64,000 bases of DNA from Paenibacillus herberti. Its GTDB lineage: Bacteria; Bacillota; Bacilli; Paenibacillales; Paenibacillaceae. Under the pieces are notes generated by a model that was not told the DNA's origin, made no database searches, and worked only from the letters and a program-made list of their open reading frames with translations. The stretch spans positions 254,679 to 318,678 of the forward strand of contig NZ_NMUQ01000001.1 in assembly GCF_002233675.1 (NCBI RefSeq), given 5' to 3'. Shown here one piece after another: positions 56,928 through 64,000 of this stretch (its first letter is position 1; every line of letters begins with the position of its first letter). Both the position numbers and the translations under genes were made by a program.

Positions 56928-57249
56928 TCGGATGAATCAGCGTGACATGACTGCAACCATTTACAACTTCCAACCAGCAGATCCGGCTCCTACACCGCCA
57001 GCACGCCGGGCTATCATCGTAACCAAACCTCTGCCACAACCTATTTCAGCCGCGCAGCCTGTGCGCAAGACAATCGACGTAAAGGCAGCCGCTGAGCAGT
57101 TGGGCGTATCCACGACAACAATCTATCAGCTTTGCCGCGAGAAGCAGATCCCGCATATTCGGATTCGTGCCCGGCTTTTCTTTCATACCGATGTGCTGGA
57201 TGAATGGTTGCGAAGCGGCGGAACGCTTTCAAGCGAGGCACTGTCATGA
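56920..57249 (+). CDS. excisionase-type helix-turn-helix protein
   Basis: A 109-residue protein. A proline-rich N-terminus (about 15-50) is followed by a MerR/excisionase-like DNA-binding domain: AAEQLGVSTTTIYQLCREKQ, IPHIRI, LFFHTDVLDEWL. GGAGG lies 9 nt before the ATG. By position and fold it may be the element's Xis or a replication-control protein. Confidence 0.72.
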   Translation: MLNRMNQRDMTATIYNFQPADPAPTPPARRAIIVTKPLPQPISAAQPVRKTIDVKAAAEQLGVSTTTIYQLCREKQIPHIRIRARLFFHTDVLDEWLRSGGTLSSEALS

Positions 57250-57524
57250 GGCGGCAGGTTCTGCATTCACATAAGATCACGCCGCGTGCTGCTCGCGTCA
57301 ATGCGGGTCTGTCTCTGCCTCAGGCTGCTGCAGCACTCGGAACATCCGCGCGGAGGTTGAAAGAACTGGAGCTGAATGGCCGTATCAGGCTGAATATGGG
57401 GCTACGCATGACTCGGTTATACCAGCAACCCATAGATCGCCTCTTTTGGGAATCAGAAGAAGAGTATCACCGTCTGCGTGCCGAGGCGCGACAGGAGAAG
57501 GAGGCTTTTTATGCGCACGGTTAA
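57246..57524 (+). CDS. 92-residue HTH-like protein
   Basis: Overlaps the preceding stop as ATGA. A basic N-terminus and an XRE-like segment (NAGLSLPQAAAALGTSARRL) suggest DNA binding. The C-terminus is charged and helical. No firm family. Confidence 0.6.
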   Translation: MRRQVLHSHKITPRAARVNAGLSLPQAAAALGTSARRLKELELNGRIRLNMGLRMTRLYQQPIDRLFWESEEEYHRLRAEARQEKEAFYAHG

Positions 57525-57819
57525 GTTATCGCTGATTAGCTGGAGTGGACAAGTAGTCAATGTTTGGTCTGTCCCATATGCCCGCCATAAGGCCGCGCTG
57601 GAAGTCGCGATGCAGCGGGCGGAGGACGAAGGACATGCCGGCGTATTCTGGGCTTCATTCAGTGGGGGCAAGACAAAGAACTTTGTTTTTGATTCTCACG
57701 ATCCATTAGCCATGCTGATGATGGAGAGGGTACTTAAGTCATACATGAAGGACGGGAAACTGGACGTAGATCGGTTTCTAGGCCGTCAGGGGGGAGTGAA
57801 GCGTGCTGCAATCAATTGA
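57511..57819 (+). CDS. 102-residue hypothetical protein
   Basis: The ATG at 57511 has AGAAGGAGG upstream. Starts with a beta-rich segment (TVKLSLISWSGQVVNVWSVP) and has a helical tail. It overlaps both neighbours. Unknown function. Confidence 0.6.
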   Translation: MRTVKLSLISWSGQVVNVWSVPYARHKAALEVAMQRAEDEGHAGVFWASFSGGKTKNFVFDSHDPLAMLMMERVLKSYMKDGKLDVDRFLGRQGGVKRAAIN

Positions 57820-60601
57820 ACCTGTCGATGACAGGGAACTGCCGATTAGTTTTGGCGAGAGTGCCAGCGCTTCAAATTGGAGTGTTGAATTCCTGACCTG
57901 GGGCGAATTCGTAGATCGCTTGCGGACAGCGCGTCGGACATCGGAAACGATGGTGCAATATGACAAGCTGAGCAAGGCGCGGAAAGCCGCGCTCAAGGAC
58001 GGTCCGGCCTTCGTCGGCGGCCTGGTTCGAGGTGGGCGGCGCCGCAAGGAGAACGTCGATGTGCGAAGTGTCATTACGCTGGATGCTGATAACGTTTCAA
58101 CCAGCTTCCCTTTTATGGTTGAGCTGATGATTGGCGGCACGGCCTACGTGATCTATTCCACCCATAGCCACCGTTCGGATCAGCATAAATATCGGCTCAT
58201 CATTCTAGTAGACAGAGAAATGACACCGGATGAATGCTCGGCGGTATCGCGGATGATTGCGAAACTGATTGGAATGGACAACTTCGACAAAACAACGTTC
58301 GACGTAAATCGGCTCATGTATTTACCGAGCTGCTCGAAAGACGCCGAGCCGGTGTTCATCGAATCCGAGGGTGTACCTCTGAGCGTTGACGGTATTCTCA
58401 ATCACTACCAAGCCGACTGGCGGGATCCGGCTAGCTGGCCGCGTCATCCGAAAGAAGCAGCAACCCTATTCACCGGACAAAAGCCTCAGGATCCGCGGGA
58501 GAAACGCGGGATAGTCGGACTGTTCTGCAGGGCCTTTCCGATTGAAACCGCGATTGACATGTTCCTGTCAGACGTATACACCGCTGGCAGTATGGCAGGT
58601 CGATACACCTATGCGGGCGGCACGTCTGCTAACGGCCTGGAGATTTATTCGGATCAGGAGCTTGTCTTCAGTCACCAGGATAGCGATCCAGCGGCTGACG
58701 GGCATAGCCACAATGCCTTCGACCTGGTTCGTATCCATCGATACGGCCATATGGATGAGAATGCCCCACTGGGAACATCCATCGACGAATTGCCGAGCCA
58801 TCAGGAAATGACGGTGTTCGCGGCCAGTTTAGAGGATGTTCGGCTGCTGCAGCAGGCGGAGAGTAGCGCGGAGATTGCGGAAGCGTTTGGAGACATGGAC
58901 TTCCCCGGAAATGATGGGGGCGAACATGCTCTCGATCTGAGCCAAATCATCATTCCGCTTGGTTTCAAGGTAATCGGCGGACAGGTTTTCGAGGTTAAGG
59001 AGACCAAAACAGATATCAAGCATATTCAGGTCTGCAGCTGCCTTGTTGCGGTCACTGGACGGTATAGCAATTTATCAGATCACACGCAAGGGCTTGAAGT
59101 GTCCTGGGTCGGTCGCAGCGGAATCAAGTCGGTGACGGACACGCGCAGTACTTTCGCTGACAGTAAGAAGCTCATAAACCTGGCGGACTACGGACTACCG
59201 GTGCACTCAGAGAACGCTCGTAAGCTGTCGGCCTATCTCAGTCGATTCGAGGCAGAGAACGAGGAGCGACTCTCTACGAAGCTTGTTAGCAACCAGCTCG
59301 GATGGGTGAAGGACGGCTTCCTATTAGGAGAACAGTTTATCGGCAGTAGCAACATCGAGTTTCTACCGAAGGATGCCGGAGATGGTCAAACGGCAAGAGG
59401 CTTCCGCAAGCGAGGGTCGATGGAAGGTACAATGCAGCTGCTCGATCAGATCAAACCGTTTCCGGCTGTAAAGCTGGCCGTATATGCCGCTGCTACTGCA
59501 CCGCTCCTGAGCCTCTGGGGAGAGAGTTCATTCATTCTGGAGCTGGCAGGCAGCACGTCTCGTGGGAAAACGACAGCGCTTCGTATCGCAGCAAGTCTGT
59601 ATGGCTGCCCGGACGAGAATAAGCCTGGCATCTTCCGTCAATGGAACATGACCAAGGTCGCCATCGAACGGTATGCCGCGACGATGAACCATCTCCCATT
59701 GTTCCTGGATGACACGAAGAAGACGGATGAGCGGACAGCACGCCCGATCGTCTATCAGTTCAGCAGCGGACAGGGAAAGGGGCGCGGTTCGCTCAAAGGG
59801 GCTCAAGCAAGCGCGGGATGGCAGACCGTTATGCTCTCAACGGGTGAACAGAAGTTGAGCTCTTTCGCTAAGGACGGCGGCGCAGTGGGACGTGTGCTGT
59901 CGCTTGAAGGATCTCCGTTCCTCTCAGCGGATCTTACTTCCGCGAAGATGGTACAGGAGATGAATAAGCTGGCCAGTGACCATTATGGCCATCTCGCAGA
60001 GCCGTGGATTAGATTCCTTATGACAACAGATATGTCGGTTTGGAAGGGGTACTTCTCTGCTGCCTGTGATCGATATATGCAGATTGGCAGTGGGGCCGGT
60101 GAAGTTGCGCTGCGCCTCTCCCGGATCATGGCGCTGCTGGATGTAACAGGCCAGATGTTTGATACCTGTTTCAATTTGAAGCTATACGACCGGGCGATGT
60201 TGGATCAGGAATGGAGCCGATTGATAAGTGAATCGCCAGAACTGGATCGGGCAACTGAAGCGTTGGATAGTGTGATGGGCTGGGTGACGGCTAATACCCG
60301 GCAATTCATCATCAACGGCAGCGGCTCTCCTCTCTCCGGAAAGCTGTATGGAGAGATTAAGCCGAGTGAGATTTTCGCCATTGATGATCTGCTGGATGAG
60401 CACCTTCGATCTCGCGGCTACGAGCCGTTGTCCATCGCTAAGGCCTGGAAGGACAGGGGCTGGACGAAAGCAACACCCGGGCGCACCAAGTTTCGGAAGA
60501 GAATGGCCGGCGGCAATCCCTGGACATATTGCTTTGATCTAACGGCTCTGGGATGGGCGTTTGATACCACAGACCGATATTCACCCGCATTTGGGGGGTA
60601 G
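57803..60601 (+). CDS. replication protein: primase-like N-terminus plus DUF927 ATPase
   Basis: A 932-residue protein. The N-terminal third has features of an archaeo-eukaryotic-type primase: SVITLDADN (about 92-100, acidic pair), then IYSTHSHRS and KYRLIILV. From about residue 375 the DUF927 helicase/ATPase region follows, with Walker A GSTSRGKTT (about 582-590) and Walker B-like LPLFLDDTKK (about 630-638). GTG start at 57803 behind GGGGGGAG. It is the largest early gene, and the repeat cluster starts at its stop codon, the usual layout of an initiator next to its origin. Confidence 0.82.
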   Translation: MLQSIEPVDDRELPISFGESASASNWSVEFLTWGEFVDRLRTARRTSETMVQYDKLSKARKAALKDGPAFVGGLVRGGRRRKENVDVRSVITLDADNVSTSFPFMVELMIGGTAYVIYSTHSHRSDQHKYRLIILVDREMTPDECSAVSRMIAKLIGMDNFDKTTFDVNRLMYLPSCSKDAEPVFIESEGVPLSVDGILNHYQADWRDPASWPRHPKEAATLFTGQKPQDPREKRGIVGLFCRAFPIETAIDMFLSDVYTAGSMAGRYTYAGGTSANGLEIYSDQELVFSHQDSDPAADGHSHNAFDLVRIHRYGHMDENAPLGTSIDELPSHQEMTVFAASLEDVRLLQQAESSAEIAEAFGDMDFPGNDGGEHALDLSQIIIPLGFKVIGGQVFEVKETKTDIKHIQVCSCLVAVTGRYSNLSDHTQGLEVSWVGRSGIKSVTDTRSTFADSKKLINLADYGLPVHSENARKLSAYLSRFEAENEERLSTKLVSNQLGWVKDGFLLGEQFIGSSNIEFLPKDAGDGQTARGFRKRGSMEGTMQLLDQIKPFPAVKLAVYAAATAPLLSLWGESSFILELAGSTSRGKTTALRIAASLYGCPDENKPGIFRQWNMTKVAIERYAATMNHLPLFLDDTKKTDERTARPIVYQFSSGQGKGRGSLKGAQASAGWQTVMLSTGEQKLSSFAKDGGAVGRVLSLEGSPFLSADLTSAKMVQEMNKLASDHYGHLAEPWIRFLMTTDMSVWKGYFSAACDRYMQIGSGAGEVALRLSRIMALLDVTGQMFDTCFNLKLYDRAMLDQEWSRLISESPELDRATEALDSVMGWVTANTRQFIINGSGSPLSGKLYGEIKPSEIFAIDDLLDEHLRSRGYEPLSIAKAWKDRGWTKATPGRTKFRKRMAGGNPWTYCFDLTALGWAFDTTDRYSPAFGG

Positions 60602-60875
60602 TTCTCACCAGCAGCTATCAGTGAGAACAAGGTTGAGAACATATAAATCCAAGCAGGACAAGGTTTCCCGGTTATATGTTCTCACTGTTCTCACTGTTCT
60701 CACAATAAAACATATATACACGTAACAATTCAGCTGAGCTATCCGGTAGATAGTGAATTTATATAGGGGTATATGTTGCACGGAGTGAGAACACGAGAAC
60801 AAACGCCGGAATCCCTTGTCCCGTCTAGGTTTTTGGCTGAGAACAAGCTTCAAAAAAGCGAGAACGAGTGAGAAC
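60601..60875. repeat. GTGAGAAC iteron-like cluster, candidate replication origin
   Basis: Eleven copies of the GAGAAC core in 275 bp. Exact GTTCTCAC/GTGAGAAC lie at 60601, 60621, 60678, 60687, 60696, 60785 and 60868. Variants lie at 60633 (TTGAGAAC), 60793 (ACGAGAAC), 60837 (CTGAGAAC) and 60858 (GCGAGAAC). Three lie head-to-tail at 9-bp spacing (60678-60703) next to an AT-rich stretch (60704-60780), which would suit unwinding. Confidence 0.8.
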
Positions 60876-60909
60876 AGCCGACAAGGCTGAACGATGGAGG
60901 GTCAAGTGA

Positions 60910-61230
60910 ATGAAGGAGATCATTTTGAATCCCTATTTCCCCGGAGGTAGGCCGAGCAAGGCTTATCTAGTTGAAGAGGGTGTGGCAATAGGAAGTAGCC
61001 AAGGACTCGTATACCTTTCTCAAGTTCAGAAGACGGAAACCGCTGGCGTATATGTTCCAATCGAAAGCCACAACTTCATCATCGTTTCACCAGGCGGCAA
61101 ATCAATATCAGCGCTTGGAAAGATAGTGGCCAAGCTTAAAGCGATGGACGCTTATACCTTGATTACCCGCCATTATGACGTTCAAGAAACTGTTTTTAAT
61201 GTGTGTGGGAATCCAAGAGGTTTCCTTTGA
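60910..61230 (+). CDS. 106-residue hypothetical protein
   Basis: GGAGGG and ATG at 60910. A mixed alpha/beta protein with HNFIIVSPGGKSISALGKIV. No family recognised. It follows the iteron cluster and may be replication-associated. Confidence 0.65.
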   Translation: MKEIILNPYFPGGRPSKAYLVEEGVAIGSSQGLVYLSQVQKTETAGVYVPIESHNFIIVSPGGKSISALGKIVAKLKAMDAYTLITRHYDVQETVFNVCGNPRGFL

Positions 61231-61705
61231 ATCCTGGCAGCTGGAGAGGGGGTGATGCAAAGCAGGTTATTGATTTATCTTAAGGTTTTACGCGCATAAG
61301 GAGGGAAGAACCTCATAAAACCTCACCTTCCTCATGCGCGCGTGCTTCACAAAATCCATGGCTCTCGCTTTTCATATTTGGAAAGCAACACATTCCTCCT
61401 GTGCGTGCGCTTAACAAAACTTAACCTGAAACCTAACAGAACCTATTAAAACCTATTAAAACCTATTCTCGCGCGTATCGCGTGCTTCACGAAACTTTAG
61501 CTTAGAACCTGCCAAAACCTGCACTTTCTCGTGTACGCGTGAAAAGAAACGCACACTCATTTGGCACTTTTGGCACCCTTAAAAAGAACTCAAAACTTAA
61601 TAAAACTTAACATCTCGTCGCGCACATAGACGGAAGCTGTCGTTGCCGCGTCGATCCGGCATTAACAAGCAAAAACAAAACATCTCAACTCGGAGGTAAC
61701 TGTCC
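61231..61705. repeat. non-coding stretch with imperfect CGCG-rich repeats
   Basis: Four related blocks about 70-90 bp apart (near 61334, 61402, 61470 and 61533) share CTCxTGCGCGCGTGCTTCACAAAA-like sequence. Blocks of AAACCTATT repeat directly around 61440-61468. GC alternation and AAACCT motifs alternate. A 14-codon frame (61255-61299) behind GAGAGGGGG could be a leader peptide. No other gene is seen. Confidence 0.7.
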
Positions 61706-61912
61706 ATGAATATCGATTTTAATGCTGAATGGGACAAAATGGAAAAGTCCGTAAAGGAAGGTGTGCGGCAAGACTTGGACTCGCTCCAAAAGAGTCGCGA
61801 AGTGGCAGAGCAGCAAAGACAGCAAAGGGCAACAGACGGTAAGGCCGCGGCAGAACGCATGAACAATCGCCATAAGCCAGCGGCAAACGCGCTGAATCCA
61901 TGGGGGGAGTAA
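61706..61912 (+). CDS. 68-residue hypothetical protein
   Basis: CGGAGG lies before the ATG. Highly charged and helical (EKSVKEGVRQDLDSLQKSRE), ending in PWGE. Probably co-transcribed with the following coiled-coil gene. Confidence 0.65.
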   Translation: MNIDFNAEWDKMEKSVKEGVRQDLDSLQKSREVAEQQRQQRATDGKAAAERMNNRHKPAANALNPWGE

Positions 61913-61919
61913 ACAAACA

Positions 61920-62546
61920 ATGACCAAACAATTCGAGCAATTTAAAGCTGCAGCAGCTGATTTCAAAGCCCGCCAAGCACGTTATGAAACTCAGGCAGAC
62001 GAAATCCGCCGTGAGATCGCAAAGGCGAAGCGTACCTATGCTGAAATGACTGAGGCTGATGTGGCTGGCAAGGCGGCATACACAACCACACAGTTTACCG
62101 CCGCCCGTCAGAAGTTGAGTACACTTGAGGGGGAGTTGGCCGCCGTCCATGACCGATCGAACCAACTCCAAGAGCGGCGGGGGACAGAGCTGGCACCGCT
62201 GCTGTCTGAAGTTCGCAGGGGGCGTGTGGATGTTGAACAGCGGATCCGAGAGCAGATTAAAGAGCTGATCGAGCAGGGGCAGCCTTTCGTGAAGCAACTT
62301 TTCGAGTTGGCTACACAAGCCGCAAACCTGCGGCACGAAGCGATTCGGGATGTATATGACCAGCGCGAAGCCGTCCGTATAGCCGGGGAATCAGAAATGA
62401 GCCGCCTATCGATTGAGAATTCTAACGTGCCTGATGATATTCATTTCTTCGATCCACAAGAATTAATTGAATCCTACCGAACGGGCGAGATGCCTGAGCG
62501 CTTCCGAGACGTTTCGGCTGCCGAGCCCACGTCGGTCAACTCATAG
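61920..62546 (+). CDS. 208-residue coiled-coil protein
   Basis: Nearly all helical with heptad patterns from about residue 1 to 165 (ADEIRREIAKAKRTYAEMTE, LSTLEGELAAVHDRSNQLQE) and a looser C-terminus. GGGGGGAG precedes the ATG, 8 bp after the previous stop. Could be a scaffold, recombination accessory or tape-like protein. No family recognised. Confidence 0.7.
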   Translation: MTKQFEQFKAAAADFKARQARYETQADEIRREIAKAKRTYAEMTEADVAGKAAYTTTQFTAARQKLSTLEGELAAVHDRSNQLQERRGTELAPLLSEVRRGRVDVEQRIREQIKELIEQGQPFVKQLFELATQAANLRHEAIRDVYDQREAVRIAGESEMSRLSIENSNVPDDIHFFDPQELIESYRTGEMPERFRDVSAAEPTSVNS

Positions 62547-62609
62547 AATACAAGAAGATACTGCGGCGGCCCGTACACGCGAGCTGCCGTAGTTTAAGGG
62601 GGAGTGGGA

Positions 62610-63074
62610 GTGAGCCATAGAAGGGGGCTTCGCCGGGAGCTGGTGGCTTATAATGCGCTGCGCAGCAATCGTCTGCGGATCCAGGAGTACCTGTCTACCC
62701 GTGATCAAGACATCAATCCGAAGCAGCAGCGCCTGGATGGGATGCCGACAGCGAGAGGCGGGCTGCCCCGCTCCATCATTGAGCGCATGGTCATAGACCG
62801 GCAGGAGCAGCTGGACAGGCTCGAAGCGATTACAAAAAGATTGGAGCTTCGTTTTGCGCCGCTAGAAGCCGCTCTAAGGCGTCTGAGCTGGACGGAGAGG
62901 GAAAGCCTGCGTTTGTTCTATTGGACGCTCAGCGAGCCGCATGAAGCGGCACGGGAGATTGGGGTAAGCGAGGCTCGGTTAGAGGCGATTCGTAAGCGGG
63001 CGCTGCATCAACTTGAGTGGTTATATAATCAGAATTATGCCCGTGTTGTGGGCGAAGGAGAGGGAATTGGATGA
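62610..63074 (+). CDS. sigma-70 region 4-like phage regulator
   Basis: A 154-residue protein. The C-terminal third, LSWTERESLRLFYWTLSEPH then AAREIGVSEARLEAIRKRAL, has the region 4 helix-turn-helix seen in ArpU/Xpf-type phage late regulators. GTG at 62610 lies 5 nt after AAGGGGGAG. GTG 62604 is too close. Stop overlaps the next ATG. Likely activates late phage genes lying beyond the window. Confidence 0.75.
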   Translation: MSHRRGLRRELVAYNALRSNRLRIQEYLSTRDQDINPKQQRLDGMPTARGGLPRSIIERMVIDRQEQLDRLEAITKRLELRFAPLEAALRRLSWTERESLRLFYWTLSEPHEAAREIGVSEARLEAIRKRALHQLEWLYNQNYARVVGEGEGIG

Positions 63075-64000
63075 GTTTATGTATATGTCTACAAAATGAC
63101 GATTCACTGCTGATCACTGCAGATACCGCCCTTACTTTCAATCGGGATGGGAAGCAATACCGATCTCGCAGGCCATTTCAAAAGCTAGTTCAAGTAGACC
63201 GCTTTCTCATTTTCATGAGCGGCAGCGCGGATGCGGCTACTGAGGTTCTAAAAAGGTTTAGGAACGCCCCGGAAAAGACGGCTGACTCGTTTCAGGAGGC
63301 GCTAATAAAAGGTTGTGAGAAGGTCGCAAAAGCGAATCCATCTCTGTATGAATCTCTTGATCCCTCAACTCGGGATGCGGCAGCCATTGTTGCGGAATGG
63401 GCCGAAGGAGGCGTTGTAGTACACCTCATGAGTCCTGAGGACGGCTTTAAGAGAAATACGCGCCGCGGTTCCAATTCGGGAACGGCGCCCCATACGGCAG
63501 GGATCTATGCTGCAGAAGCACTTGATCTCATCGGTAAATGGATGAATGCGCAAGACAAACCGATGTTGAATGCAGTAGTGGATGTTTATGAACAATTATC
63601 CGGTGAAGGCGTAGGCGGGATGATCTCGGCAGCATTTATGGACAAGGAAGGGATAACCTTTATGTCGCCAATAGCCATTAATGAGAATGTCCGAATTCCA
63701 TTCTACGAGGACTATCTGATCTCCCAATCGGCAGCTTTCCGCGGCAGTCTTTCATTAATCGGGGCAACGATCCGGACGAACGATACAGGCGACCGTGTCG
63801 AGATGGATGCGAGCGGCTGGAGAACGTTTGATGGTAAAGGAACGAGACGGATCGGAGTAACACTTGATAACCAATATGGGATGAGTGGAATTAACTGGTA
63901 TGGCGAGTCTGGTAGTGTGAGCGGTTCGATCAACGGGCAGGATTCACTCTTTCAAATTCTGGCTAATGCGGACATGTTGATTCAGTCGTTTAAAAGCCTT
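63071..64000 (+). CDS. large phage protein with Ntn-hydrolase-like N-terminus, incomplete
   Basis: ATG at 63071 overlaps the preceding TGA, and the frame is open for 310 codons to the window edge. The N-terminal part (SLLITADTALTF, KLVQVDRFLIFMSGSADAAT) recalls the proteasome/HslV fold, with Ser2 or Cys4 as possible nucleophile after Met removal. The later part (SLSLIGATIRTNDTGDRVEM) looks like a repeat-poor beta-rich phage protein. Function unknown. Confidence 0.7.
   Translation, partial: MSLCICLQNDDSLLITADTALTFNRDGKQYRSRRPFQKLVQVDRFLIFMSGSADAATEVLKRFRNAPEKTADSFQEALIKGCEKVAKANPSLYESLDPSTRDAAAIVAEWAEGGVVVHLMSPEDGFKRNTRRGSNSGTAPHTAGIYAAEALDLIGKWMNAQDKPMLNAVVDVYEQLSGEGVGGMISAAFMDKEGITFMSPIAINENVRIPFYEDYLISQSAAFRGSLSLIGATIRTNDTGDRVEMDASGWRTFDGKGTRRIGVTLDNQYGMSGINWYGESGSVSGSINGQDSLFQILANADMLIQSFKSL

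Larger units (their letters stand above)
53312..64000. mobile_element. integrated phage-like element, left part
   Basis: Contains, in order: tyrosine integrase (minus), cI-like repressor (minus), Cro-like gene, a string of small overlapping genes, an excisionase-type HTH, primase/DUF927 protein, repeat clusters, a coiled-coil protein, a sigma-region-4-like regulator and a large incomplete gene. The left end is placed at the nitroreductase break. The right end, attachment core repeat and any structural genes lie outside. A prophage is favoured. An integrative satellite or conjugative element remains possible because no capsid or conjugation gene is visible. Confidence 0.82.

Overview
The window looks like chromosomal DNA of a Paenibacillus-type firmicute. 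The reasons are strong AGGAGG ribosome sites with frequent TTG/GTG starts, a T-box leader on alaS, a secreted copper-amine-oxidase-N stalk protein, sigma-D-type promoters on chemotaxis receptors, and a gene order that follows the Bacillus subtilis yrvM-to-yrrR segment. The species itself cannot be read from the sequence. No rRNA, tRNA or CRISPR array was seen.

Backbone, 0.7-41 kb. Recognisable members of the yrvM-yrrR neighbourhood occur in order: tcdA, rarA, cymR, the yrvO cysteine desulfurase, a yrrD PRC-barrel gene, yrrI, alaS with its T-box, yrzL, ruvX, yrzB, mltG, two U32 genes (yrrN/trhP) and pbpI. mnmA is present but inverted. Other modules are spliced in: adenosine deaminase, an acetate-type permease, a decayed MFS gene, mntH, a CNNM/CorC-type protein, a split myo-inositol catabolic cluster (iolE-iolG, then iolA-B-C-D) with two different DeoR-family regulators, an M28 membrane peptidase, and a tandem pair of chemotaxis receptors.

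41-51 kb carries envelope and regulatory genes: a YtvI-like membrane protein, a polysaccharide deacetylase, a sigma/anti-sigma pair, ilvD with a possible CodY site, a stalk protein, a VanRS-like two-component system, a 39-residue membrane peptide and a MarR regulator.

51.4-53 kb is an AT-rich, decaying patch. It holds a secreted HExxHxxGxxH metalloprotease with an in-frame stop in its signal peptide, then a frameshifted exported protein and a 15-C homopolymer.

53.3-64 kb is the left part of an integrated phage-like element. It begins inside a truncated nitroreductase gene and runs off the window. It carries a tyrosine integrase, a divergent cI/Cro-like switch with a small operator array, a chain of overlapping small genes, a primase/DUF927 helicase-type protein followed by a dense cluster of GTGAGAAC repeats (candidate replication origin), a second structured non-coding repeat region, a coiled-coil protein, a sigma-region-4-like late regulator and an incomplete gene at the right edge.

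The most interesting signals beyond ordinary genes are: (i) the 12-unit 51-bp tandem array at the left edge; (ii) a shared 16-mer at the iolE promoter and inside the iolR promoter, which looks like the operator of the inositol regulon; (iii) the iteron-like cluster behind the DUF927 gene; and (iv) the phage switch operators.
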